Shown here: one piece after another, positions 1 to 10,930 of the stretch
Numbering within the stretch: the stretch's first letter is position 1
Layout: each line of letters opens with the position of its first letter
NCBI RefSeq assembly: GCF_026151205.1
Contig: NC_087074.1
Coordinates: forward strand, 17,706,712-17,770,711
Length of the DNA stretch: 64,000 bases
Origin: Bolinopsis microptera
Taxonomy: Eukaryota; Ctenophora; Tentaculata; Lobata; Bolinopsidae
Direction: 5' to 3'
Notes under the pieces: generated by a model
Told to the model about the DNA's origin: nothing
Databases searched by the model: none
The model's input: only the letters and a program-made list of their open reading frames with translations
Made by a program: the position numbers and the translations under genes

Positions 1-2640
1 TTTTGCTCTGTCACTAGCATTCTTGTAAGTATAAATATTGTACAATATGAGCGTATCACAAAGCTGTCGATAAGGACCACAATTTCAGTAGTTGCTTATA
101 CTCTCAGGCTTGCCATTGATAAGTCATAACTTTAGTATGACGTATATAATATCCTCGGTCTGTGATTCCCCGTAATGAGTGCTACTATTTGTAACCTGAG
201 TTTGTAACTTTTAGTTTGTAAATATTGTTTAGTTACTGCAGCTCATCGTAGTTTCTGTTTGGAGTCAGGTAAGCATTGTTCTGTATCTTGTACGAGCCAA
301 TGCCAGTTCTTGGTGGTATCTATTTGGTCGTTGTTAAAGATCATATGAACTTACTGAACTTGGTTAACATCGCTTTACAGTTGAGACAGGAAAATAGCCT
401 GTGTAGTTACTAGATAAACTCTTGTCTCGAAGGTGATTAACTTAAGCTACAGAATTGAGCCATTTATATCTTTGTTCTTCGTGAGATTTGCTATGTTTTA
501 TAAGTTTGATAGGTTTTAAATGTAACATTCTCTGTTATAGGTTAAATAAGATCGTGATCCGTGGAGCTCACATGTTCAAATATGCGTGGAGAAACCAATT
601 TTACCAGTCACCAGTCACCAGGGTACATGGTTAATTGTAACAATCTCGCACAGGGCGGCACCAGATGTCCCATTTGATTTTGACAGATTATTTATTAATC
701 ATTCGACATTATACTATGTTTTATATTTCAGTATTACACCTGGTTTTATAACTTTATAACAGCCAAAACATCATCTTGTAGATTTCACGACTGTGCTGCT
801 AGATCTAAAGTGACGCTTAAAACAAACTCAATGTTTTTAGTAAATTGGTCAATGCTAGCATTGAAAAATAAAATCTCCATCGTACACTGAAAACTATTTA
901 CGCCACAAACTCTTCATTTGGTGGCGAAACACTTTATTTCTAGCATTTTATTCTGTCATATCCTGAAAATTACATTTACATGTAACATGATATGCAGCAC
1001 CGTAACCATATTAATATTGAACAATCAGAATTGATCCAGTCTAACACTGCCCACCAGCTGTCTAACCTACACTACATTCAGTAATTCAGCTACACTACAC
1101 TACACTACACTACACTCAGCTACACTCAGCTACACTACACTACACCAGCTGTCTAACCTACACTACACTCAGTAATTCAGGCCGCTCTCTTTCTATATCA
1201 CTGAAGTCATACCACATTGTCCTGTTGCAATAGTGCTTTTGTAGATTGATGGATTGTTCTTTGATGCTATCCCACCATGTTTTAGTCTCTATTAGAAAGT
1301 CTATTCAGACTAAACTATTTTCTGAATATTTTCTCCAATGTTTTACAAAACATTATATATTTATGTTTACAACTAGTAAATTATGATTAGTAATTAACGC
1401 AGGAAGTTGTGGAGAAATTACTTCGTTAACTTCGACTTAAAGCTATTAAAGGAGTCCATAATCCTCAATTAATGTAATAAAACTACATTTATTAAAGATA
1501 ATGGACCCCTTGGACGGCTTAGGCCTAATTAACAGGGTATATTCTGCACGACTTCCCGGGGCTTGGCTGCATATGTTTTATTTGCTGCGAACAGAAATAA
1601 ATTAAAACACATCACACACTAAATATTCTTAATCGTTATTAATATCAATATATTTTGTTGCTATAGAAAACATTATGCCCGCTTGTTTCATCTGATCGTT
1701 CACCTTCGATTCCACAGAAACGATTATACGATTCAAATAAGCACAGCACGATCAGGAGACGATCAATATTATTAATTTTCGAAAGGTCCAAACAAATATC
1801 GTGATCGATCAACTGATTAGTCGGCTTTATTTGGAGCTAATACCGTTTAGATATTCATGGATCTGATCTTAATTTCCGAGCATTTGTCTGGTCATTTTTC
1901 CACACCACCGAGTATTAACACGTACACGTGTTTCTCATCTTGTAAAATGACATTATAACGATGTGTAGGTGTGGCTAATTTTGGAAAAAAATACTGAGCC
2001 GAATGGCACATATATATGTTTATTAGAACAAGTTTCAGAACACCGATGCTTTTAACCACATGTTTAATTCTTTAATTGACCAAAATAGGCAAGAATATTA
2101 ACATATCGATGCCAATTATGAAAAAAGCTCTCGTATTCGCAGAAAAGATTCCAATTAGAATTTCCTGGAGTTGTGTAAGCCTGAAACAGGCTGATGAGCT
2201 GAATACACAGTCACGTGATACCACAGCTTGGTAAGTTTGGCAGTTTGCTCAAAATACACATGGACTAATTGGTGATATCATTCCTTCATGTATTGTAGAA
2301 TTGTGTATATATCGTATATATTTGTATCATGTACTGAACATTGTTCAGTGAACACCAGTCATCATTTGATTGTTGTACTTATCTAATGTTTTGGTCTCTC
2401 TCATTGGCTGAATGTACGCACGTGCAGATTATCTTTTACTTCTTAGTTTGATTGTAAGTGATGTTCTTGTTGCAATCGTCGCCCTTTTTGCGTCAATTTT
2501 ATTGTCACCGTTTCGTCCCTATTTTTATTCAAAATCGTGTATTTACTTTTCGTCATAACATTTATTTTTATGACTGTCTTTAAAAATTTATGCTAAAAAA
2601 TTGTAATCACACAACGTAACATTGAATAAGTCTAAAGAAA
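1..2640. other. No gene recognised; AT-rich DNA with a TACAC microsatellite
   Basis: I see no coding exon with recognisable homology here. The only clear structure is a short ACACT/CAGCT-type microsatellite at about 1085-1150, with the surrounding words (CAGCTGTCTAACCTACACTA) repeated on both sides at about 1056 and 1146. The stretch may be the 3' flank of the minus-strand protease gene or an intron of a gene outside the window. Confidence 0.4.
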
Positions 2641-5600
2641 TCAAAATCTGGAGTTCCCTATAGTTACACTAAGAGCAATCAGAAGTACTGATAGAAAATT
2701 CTTCGTAGTGGCATTACTAGTACCATTGTCAGAACTAGTAGTAGTACCATTGTCAGAACTAGTACCATTGTCAGAACAATATGTGTCGTGATTTTCACTG
2801 TTTTTGTCGTCAGTGCTTGCGTCATCATTATTTGTGTCGTCGTCAATCTTGTCACCGCTACGTCTGCCGTCACAATTTATTTCATCGCTACCATCGCGAC
2901 CTGTGGTTATGCACAATTTATAGCAGCCGTTAATTAATTTGATCATATCCATAAATTTCCTCCGTCATTGCATTTTATCTATTGTGTTTTCAGCTAAATT
3001 ACCATTATTTTACTTGTTAATGGCAATGCTATATTTATTGTCACATATAACCGGCCAAAAACTCACAATAATCTGAAAATTAAATTAGATTTCTCTCTAA
3101 ATTGTAAGAGTGATAAGATTATAAGATTACCTATATAGCGAGATTCAGCCTTTGTCATGCTAGATAAGTTACACTCATTTGTATTTTGGTCAGAATTGTA
3201 ATAATTTTCACATAGAAGGCTCAAAGTCAATGGCCACTGTGCTTATTTAAAAACTTATCTTATGACTACGAGAAGTTGGCTTTATGTATGCACATTTTTA
3301 CAGAATATGTTTCATATTTTATAAGTGTTATAAAACATCTAGAATTTATTTTGACGATCCACTTTACAATTTTTACTTCGGCATTATCAAACGGGTTGCT
3401 CTTCGTAATTTAGTAGCTATTTTAGCTCTAGGTTTTTACTATTTAACCGTCTAGTCTTTACAACACTGTATAATAATGAGTTTGTATTTTATTTGTCATT
3501 AATTTAGTCTATAGTTTGACTATTTTGCTTCCTTGTAGTGTTGTGCGGTAAACTGCAGTTACCATTGACCTTCCATAATCCATACCTTCGTTTCTTAGAC
3601 CATGTCTTTACAGTATAGAATTCAGCATAATCAGATTTCACAAGACATATGTTAAAAGTTTAATGTCCACTAGCAAAACTGAATGTTGTATTTGCTATAT
3701 GATCCCAATTATTGGCCTCATTGAATCAACACCATTACATTACGAGGACAACAATTAAATACCTTGATACTGCGTTTAGTTTGTGTAACGTTCGAATTAA
3801 ATGGCAATACTTCTAATTTAACCACATCACTATATTAACTTCTTAAAACGGTAATACTAATACTTATCAGGTAAATCAGACTTACATTCTCCGAATCCGT
3901 CATCATTATTACAGACCATGAAGTCGTCAAGACAGTAATATTTGTCCTTGCAGGCAGCAAATCTGAAGGGATAGTACGTGTTGTATCAATCTTTGCCTAG
4001 TACTTAACTTTGCAAGCCTTCCACATTTGATTGGTTAAGAGCTGCTCGAGATGTCACGTGTCATCTCAAAAACTTAAATCTAATTAGTCCTAATTAAATC
4101 TAATTAGTCCTAATTAAATCTAATTAAGATTGTAAGCCTACCCTTCAGAACACTGCAGCTTTCTTGACCCTCCTCGGGTACAAGTCTGACTGTATTCCAG
4201 TGTAAACCCATCAGAATATTGTATCATTATTCCCGTGATCAAAGCCACAGTTAGGCCCTGTAAAACATTTTTTAATAAAATTAAAATCCTGTATCCTCCC
4301 AATTCTCGCCGTCAACTAATCGCTATATATTGCTTGGTTCATCAAAAAGGAGTTTTTGGGCCTTGCTCTAAAATTGGCACTAGAAATTATCACTCAATGC
4401 TCTTTAAAGAGTAAGTTGTAAGTTTAGTTGTCACACGAACCTTCCTGCTAGTTGCTGTCACGGTTTGTCCGGAGATTTCGGATTTTTTTGTAAGTTGGAG
4501 GAGCTGCCTGTCTGAAGATACACTATCACCGTCGTACACCATCAGGAAGGAGTTTTTTACCAGCTTCCCCGATTTAAAGGCTGCAATATGGTTATATGGT
4601 CTGATACTATTAAATATTAATAGCAGAAAGCATTGAAGTAGACCCTCAAGTGTTGAAGTAGAGCACAAACAATTCGTTTTTTAAACATTGCAACATGTCA
4701 AGAATATCAAACTTTACGTACTTATGGTGGTATATTTGTTGGACGAAGTCGGTAAAATTGTGATGGTCTTGAAAAGAAAATTTCGAATGTCTAGTTGGTA
4801 GGAAACCGTCTGCTTCTGATCTTCAGCGGACAGTTCGACAACGTAATCAGTAAAAGACCTAGCGAGCATCAGTGACTTTTTTAATCTATAGTTTAGCATT
4901 ACTGGTAACTCCAATTTGTAAATTGCATTGAATATCTATCTATTTCTCCGGCACAGTCTGGACGCCTTTTGATGAATCGCTTATTATCTCTTTGCTATGA
5001 ATTGTATCTAAATACTGTTCAGCTGGCTTTAAGATATCGCTAAGCCGTGGTCATTAGAATGAAGTTATGACGAAAGTTAACGTTTACTTACGCGGCCATG
5101 TTGGCAGTTATCCAGCTTTTGAAATAGCTGACGTCAGAGTTAACGTCCCAGGACTTATCCCACTTTGCGTCGTTAGGAGGTCCCCAACTGACCAGCCCCA
5201 ACTGGACCCAATCTCCGCCATTCTTTGTGAACAAAGGACCTCCTGCAAATCGATAGTGGTACTATTGATAGTGGTACTACTATTGATAGTGATACTAATA
5301 TCAATCTGGTAGAGAAGATAATTGATTAAAACCAGTACTAAGTACTAATAACTTAAGAGGTTTAACCAACCGCATTACTAAACCACAACCAGGAAAATGG
5401 ATCTGAATATGCAATAACTTACTGAACCAAGAAATACTGAATACTCATCTCTCATCACATACCTGAGTCACCGCCGGCTGCATGCTCCTTTGTCATGGGG
5501 GCCTCTCCTGAGCACATCATACCTGACAATGAGATGGGGTGAAGAGTTTTGTAATAGGCCACTGTACTGACACATAAATATATTCAAACACAGTTTTTCA

Positions 5601-6851
5601 ACACGGTAAAAGGTTTATGATTCTGATTAAAGATACGAATCACTATCAGAGCAGACTGCAGAGGCACATAGCTATTTATATTACCAGGAGTAATAAATGC
5701 AGGTGACCATGAGCTTTTGCAAATGGAGGTGGACACTACAGCGTAAGAGAGCTTCTTTAAGTTTTCAGCCACCCCTCCCGCTTCCGTGTTACCCCAGCCT
5801 GTTGGAGTGTTATTTGTGTCGTGATAATTATATCAAGATCTGAGAGTTTACACCCGGCCCCGGGGATTTAATCGTGTACAGGAAAGTGTATGTAACAAAA
5901 ACAAGGCCTGTGACCGAGTCGGGGTTCACAAGGCTCCAAAACCTCCCTCCTTCAAACCCCCGACTATTCTTACGAAATAATTTCACCTATAACCGTGATA
6001 GGGGCTCCTTCAGCATACAGCTCCTCAACATCTGATTCCTCTGGTAGTAATATTGGCTGCACTTTATTGTTGAAGGTGATATCCTCATCTGCTATCAGCA
6101 GGGCGATGTCGTTGGCAATGCTTATAGGGTTATAGTCTTCGTGCACAATTATCCCTTTTATAGCGATCTGTTTTTCAGTGCCCTCGTTCTTGTTTTGGTC
6201 TGTTTCTCCAACTATAAACTGGTGGGTATATCAACACATGATACTATCAGTAGGGCAGTTATCTACAAATCGGACTGGCGGAGTTGAAACTGAGTAAATT
6301 GTATACGCAGGACTACCTGTACGTTTACTGGATGCGTGACCCTGTTATATCCGGTTGCCATCTTATCGTTCACCACGCAATGAGCCGCTGTCAGGATTAT
6401 TCGTTTGCTCAAAATGGACCCCCCACACTGCCCGCTTTCGTAATAGGTACCATATTGGGTCACACGGAATTTCATCTCACTGAGCAGTAAAACCTGTATG
6501 AACCTGATAAATCAGCCAGTATATTGCATAACATAAGTAAGATTTTTAAAAAGGGAGCAACCTTGTGACGCAGACGGTAAGAATATCAGTATCAAACCAA
6601 GTATCTTTTTGCAATGTGCAAGCAGAATTTTAAACTACACCTTTTTTAAAATCTAGCATTATTCGACTAATATTATACTCAGTTATAATTCAGATATCAA
6701 ATTGTGACGCGAATAAGCCTACCACGAATGGAAACTCTCCATGACTGGCATCCACACCATGATATATCCTTGACGTAATATTGCTTCTGTTTTCTTCGTC
6801 TTGCGCTAGAGCCCTATCGCAGAATACTAGAACTGTCAGCACCAGTATCAT
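2641..6851 (-). CDS. Secreted S1 (trypsin-fold) serine protease, probably continuing into CUB, LDLa and stalk exons
   Basis: Extracellular endopeptidase by family. Exons on the minus strand: 6723-6851, 6317-6475, 5987-6218, 5685-5798, 5463-5522, 5092-5242, then 4722-4858, 4441-4580, 4142-4257, 3886-3962, 2641-2900. These sum to 1575 nt, 524 residues, with matching phases at every junction. Seen: a signal peptide of about 16 residues; an activation site SR-IYHGVDA; the triad LTAAHC (His), NDIALL (Asp) and GGDSGGP (Ser); and SWG in the substrate loop. Two canonical disulfides (C42-C58, C168-C182) can form, but C191-C220 is absent and position 189 appears to be His rather than trypsin's Asp, so specificity is probably not tryptic. 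Exons 7-9 resemble a CUB domain (MVYDGDS, DGFTLEY). Exons 10-11 form one LDLa module ending DGSDEINC, followed by an acidic then SDNGTS-rich stalk and a hydrophobic C-terminus that could be a GPI signal or membrane anchor. Alternative: exon 6 reads through the donor GC|GTAAGT into an in-frame TAA at 5088-5090, giving a 282-residue protease and leaving the CUB-LDLa exons as a separate gene. Confidence 0.75.
4070..4135. repeat. Short tandem repeat of about 20 bp (AAATCTAATTAGTCCTAATT)
   Basis: About three copies lie just inside the intron downstream of the exon at 4142-4257 (minus-strand gene). The unit does not contain a splice site. Confidence 0.7.
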
Positions 6852-8602
6852 AGTTTTATTGCAGCGCCTCTGTGAAAGTCACTGTTTCAGTATTTTATGA
6901 TACAATTTTTCCCGAAATAGTCGAAAAATTGACTTGAATCAATAATAAGTGGTCCATCATACTTGGGATCATTATTATTAATTGCGTTAGATGCTACCTT
7001 CCTCTCAATCTCACCATGAAATTCCTACTGATATAAGCGACCATTGAAAGCATATTTGATATTCTTCCAGCTCATTTGTCTGACTCAATTTCAAAAGCCA
7101 GTAATCGTCATTTAGAGTGCAACAGAAAAAAAGGTTTGCCAGTGCAATCACGTACATAAGACGTGTGAATATAAAGTTAAAGTTGACGCGTCGCCATGGT
7201 AAAAAAACGATTCACGTGCTACACTGCTACTGATATTGTGGCATGGCGCACGCGCGCGGCAAAATATAGATATTTTACTATCCAGCAGTACACAGTAGCT
7301 ACTGCCCACTATTATATTTAAGCTATTCCATCGATTGAAATAAATCACGAGAAGACATCACTAAATATATTACAATTACGTACTATTGTTCCGAATGAAG
7401 TGGTACTGAGGTGGAACCATTTTAATTAATGTCTCCTTCATCCACTAGTCATTTAGCTTTTTAGAATATTTTAATGCAGCACTGCCTTTTTTCAAACAAT
7501 CAGTTCATTGAAGTTTCGTAGTATATTGTAAATTTAAACTTCGTCAGAATTTTACCCCAATTGTGCCAAATGTACCTCAATACTACAATAGTCCGGTTTC
7601 GATCATCAACATGTTCCAAACTTCCAAAGATTATTCGATATATTTCAGTCCATCAAATGTACGATCCTTTGCTCTAAGTCTATCATTTTCTTCCTCTACA
7701 GTTCATGATACCTCGACTTTAATATGATAATTATGAGCTATCTCACTCTCTTGCCAAGTAAAAGTGATTAAAATGAGTAATATGTAAAAGGGCCGTACAA
7801 ACATGGGAGTTGTGACCCACCGTAGATGGCACCCACACTGCATGCATGATTGGATATCCTTTTGATTACCTCAGAACACCAATTAGTCCTAATTCAGTTT
7901 TGCTGTTAAAGTGTGCCTTTACTAGTTTAGCCGGCCGCTTGTTCTCAGCTGAACATACAGTCAGTACCCGCTGTCAGAACCATGCCAGATTAACATTTAA
8001 TAACAGCAAAGCTGCATTTTATTAAAGGTCGCTTTCTCTTCTATCTCAATCTGCAGCAAGATCGCTGTCACCTATGTGCAGCGATCAGTTCCCAGGTTCT
8101 TTTTCTCGAGATTACTGCAGACCATTTATAATCGTGTACTATACGCTGCTTGTAGAGCTATGTTTGTGCAGTGCATTTTATGCGATGCTATATATCTTAC
8201 ACTAGATCCAGTGTCCAGTACTGTACAGGAGGGTTCAACTCTAGGTAAATGCGAATGTTTGACAATACAAAGTCAAAATAGCACCCCTCCTTTGTTAAAC
8301 AGCAGTGTATCTGTCATTGGGGAGGCCATTAGTGTACATTTTCACATTAACTTGCTTTAGAACCCTCTACCTTTGTTACATTCCGTTAGTTTTAAAGTTG
8401 TTCGCAGCCTTTTGTACGGCTGCTTTGAAAAAATGTATCGTCACAAAATTTTAAATGGGTTAAGTTTTAGTAGCGTCTTTTTATTATTTGCTCTGGCACG
8501 TGCCATACTGTACTGATTTGGTCGATAAACACATTGACACCACAGTGGCCCCACTAACAACGTACATTTATTAGAAAATGATAACTTGATGGTGAAACAG
8601 AG
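6852..8602. other. Intergenic interval between two divergent genes; no gene recognised
   Basis: This interval separates the minus-strand protease start from the plus-strand acidic-repeat gene start, so it should hold both promoters. I could not recognise a specific promoter element. A short CG-rich patch (GGCGCACGCGCGCGGC) lies near 7243-7260. Confidence 0.4.
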
Positions 8603-10138
8603 ATGGAAGAGATAGCAGAGCGAACAGAAGAGGCTGTTGACTCAGTCCTCCTAGGAGCTGATGACGTCACACACTCCCTTTATGACGTCACATATGATGT
8701 CGTCATAAAGACGTCCACGTTTATCGCCTCCTATCTTATCTACTTGCTTATAATGTGCATCGTGCTTGATTTCTGGGACAAGTTGAAAGAGCCTACTAAA
8801 CAGTTTCTCCGGTCAAAGATTGAGAAGTACGTGGACCAGCGGACATTGACAGAGTTCTTCAAACAATATACAGACAGACGAACTAAAGGACAGGATAGGG
8901 ACACTCCCCCTAATCAACCAGTAGTCGAGAACAAGAATAGCCTCATATTAGCTGAGACACAATCGGAAGCGCAGATTATAACAGAACAGCAAGTTGATGC
9001 ACCTGCAAGTGAAGAGTGGGATTCTGCAAGTCAGGAGAATTATGATGATCCGGTAACAGCCGCAGAAGTCAGTGAAGTTGATGATAAGGAAACAGTCGTA
9101 GAGAAAGAAGATTTTGATCAAATAGCAGCCGTAGTTGAGAAAGATGATGAAATTCAGGTAGGAAATCTTGTGGATATCGAAGATGATAGTCAAATAGCAG
9201 CTGTAGAGAAGGAAGATGAGGATCAAATATCAGCCGTAGTAGATGAAGTCCAGCTATTGGTTGATGTTGACGATCAGGTTACTGCAGTAGAAAAGGAAGA
9301 TGAGGATCAAATATCAGCCGTAGTTGAGAAGGAAGATGATGTCCAGGTATTGGTTGAAGTTGTCGACCAGGTTACTCCTGTAGGAGGGGAAGATGATCAA
9401 ATATCAGCCGTAGTAGATGATGTCCAGCTATTGGTTGATGTTGACGATCAGGTTACTGCAGTAGAAAAGGAAGATGATCAAATAGCAGCCGTAGTTGAGA
9501 AGGAAGATGATGTCCAGGTATTGGTTGAAGTTGACGACCAGGTTACTCGTGTAGGAGGGGAAGATGATCAAATATCAGCCGTAGTAGATGATGTCCAGCT
9601 ATTGGTTCAGGTTGATGTTGACGATCAGGTTACTGCAGTAGAAAAGGAAGATGATCAAATAGCAGCCGTAGTTGAGAAGGAAGATGATGTCCAGGTATTG
9701 GTTGAAGTTGACGACCAGGTTACTCCTGTAGGAGGGGAAGATGATCAAATATCAGCCGTAGTAGATGATGTCCAGCTATTGGTTGAAGTTGACGACCAGG
9801 TTACTCCTGTAGAAGGGGAAGATGATCAAATAGCAGCCGTAGTTGAGAAGGAAGATGTTGATCATATTACTGCCGTAGTTGAGAAGAAATATGATGTCCA
9901 GGAAGAAAATCTCGTGGATATCGAAGACGATAGTCAGATAGCAGCTGTAGAGAGTGAGACAGGGAGAGGGCAGGATAACTGTGAAGACATTTCTGGTGTG
10001 ATTGAAGAAGATAACCAACTTGTTAGCGGAGATAAAGATAAGCCGTTGAGCGAAGCAGAAGTTGAAATCTTTGTCCAGGATACCATCAGCAAGGCTGTTC
10101 AGCAGTACCAGTCCGAGGAACAATCTAAAGATGCTTAA
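8603..10138 (+). CDS. Single-pass membrane protein with an acidic Asp/Glu/Val/Gln-rich tandem-repeat region (511 aa, single exon)
   Basis: I do not recognise a family. The ORF is open for 511 codons from an ATG at 8603. The N-terminus (about 35 residues) is acidic and followed by one hydrophobic segment at about residues 36-57 (contains IASYLIYLLIMCIVLDF). A basic juxtamembrane stretch comes next (KLKEPTKQFLRSKIEKY), then an extended acidic region from about residue 110. Residues about 190-420 are built from roughly 28-residue half-units (DDQISAVVDDVQLLVDVDDQ, and a partner DDVQVLVEVDDQVTPVGG). These pair into a 57-residue, 171-bp higher-order unit; unit starts are at 9392, 9563 and 9740, the last preceded by a 6-bp expansion. 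The DNA copies are nearly identical, pointing to recent homogenisation. No cysteine cluster or catalytic motif is seen. The acidic region could bind cations or act as a spacer, but this is a guess. An AATAAA lies 37 bp after the stop. Confidence 0.7.
   Translation: MEEIAERTEEAVDSVLLGADDVTHSLYDVTYDVVIKTSTFIASYLIYLLIMCIVLDFWDKLKEPTKQFLRSKIEKYVDQRTLTEFFKQYTDRRTKGQDRDTPPNQPVVENKNSLILAETQSEAQIITEQQVDAPASEEWDSASQENYDDPVTAAEVSEVDDKETVVEKEDFDQIAAVVEKDDEIQVGNLVDIEDDSQIAAVEKEDEDQISAVVDEVQLLVDVDDQVTAVEKEDEDQISAVVEKEDDVQVLVEVVDQVTPVGGEDDQISAVVDDVQLLVDVDDQVTAVEKEDDQIAAVVEKEDDVQVLVEVDDQVTRVGGEDDQISAVVDDVQLLVQVDVDDQVTAVEKEDDQIAAVVEKEDDVQVLVEVDDQVTPVGGEDDQISAVVDDVQLLVEVDDQVTPVEGEDDQIAAVVEKEDVDHITAVVEKKYDVQEENLVDIEDDSQIAAVESETGRGQDNCEDISGVIEEDNQLVSGDKDKPLSEAEVEIFVQDTISKAVQQYQSEEQSKDA
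9190..9870 (+). repeat. In-frame coding minisatellite, 171-177 bp period
   Basis: Nearly identical copies begin at 9392, 9563 and 9740, with more diverged half-units before and after. The third unit starts 177 bp after the second owing to an in-frame CAGGTT insertion (an extra QV in LLVQVDVDD). All indels keep the frame, so the array is under coding constraint or very young. Confidence 0.85.
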
Positions 10139-10174
10139 TTAAGCAACATACCAGACATTGGAAAATTGACTATG

Positions 10175-10180
10175 AATAAA
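10175..10180 (+). terminator. AATAAA polyadenylation signal for the acidic-repeat gene
   Basis: A canonical hexamer lies 37 bp downstream of the TAA of the 511-aa ORF, followed by T-rich sequence. Confidence 0.5.
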
Positions 10181-10930
10181 TTTTTGGAGTTTTAAACTCA
10201 TTTTAAAGTTTGCTATTGTATTTTAATGGTGTAAAATTTTAACTGCGCTGTCGATTAAATGCTGTCGAAATAGCTGCACTTCTTGGGCATGATTCGAGAT
10301 TTTTCCGGATCTATCGCAAGAACTTTAAAATTTGGTGTTGGCATGTTTTATCTATGCTTCATTTGATAGACTTGGTCTTATCTTACTTTGGTTGAGATTC
10401 GATTCAAATCGTTATGTTTTATCTGATCTTGATAGTATTAACGATAATCTATGCATGAACCAATAAAACTATGAGAATAATTGCAAATGATTATAAATCA
10501 ATTTATAAAATATATATATACATACAACATATTTAGTAGTTACAGAAGTCTTAAATTGGCTACAGTGGACCGTTGGCGTACCTTTTCCTTCAACGAAAAT
10601 AAATCTTATAAATTGATGTAATTCTTCGAAGGTATCAATATTAAACGACATAAAATAATTTCCATGCCCGATGTGGCAAGATAACGTTACTGTTAGCTGT
10701 TAAATTAAAAACAACAGAAGCTTCTTCGACTGGAAAAAGTTAGTGATCCTATATTTAATCGGCATCATTCCTGTGTGACGTCTGGGTAAAAGTACACCTT
10801 TTCTAGTGCCTCTGTAATTCATCGCTACCAACTTTGATTTTGAAGGTTTCACCGTCACCAAGACGCTGTCTTATTTGAACTTAAGGAGCCTATATGATTG
10901 AACTAACATAACCTAGTTGAACTAGCGAGA

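Noticed and set aside
8076..8360. 94-codon plus-strand open frame upstream of the acidic-repeat gene
   Set aside because: It starts at GTG, has no recognisable domain and no splice-site support; probably chance or 5' flank.
8948..10123. Two long antisense open frames under the acidic-repeat gene
   Set aside because: They mirror the GAT/GAA-rich repeat codons of the sense frame and have no independent support.
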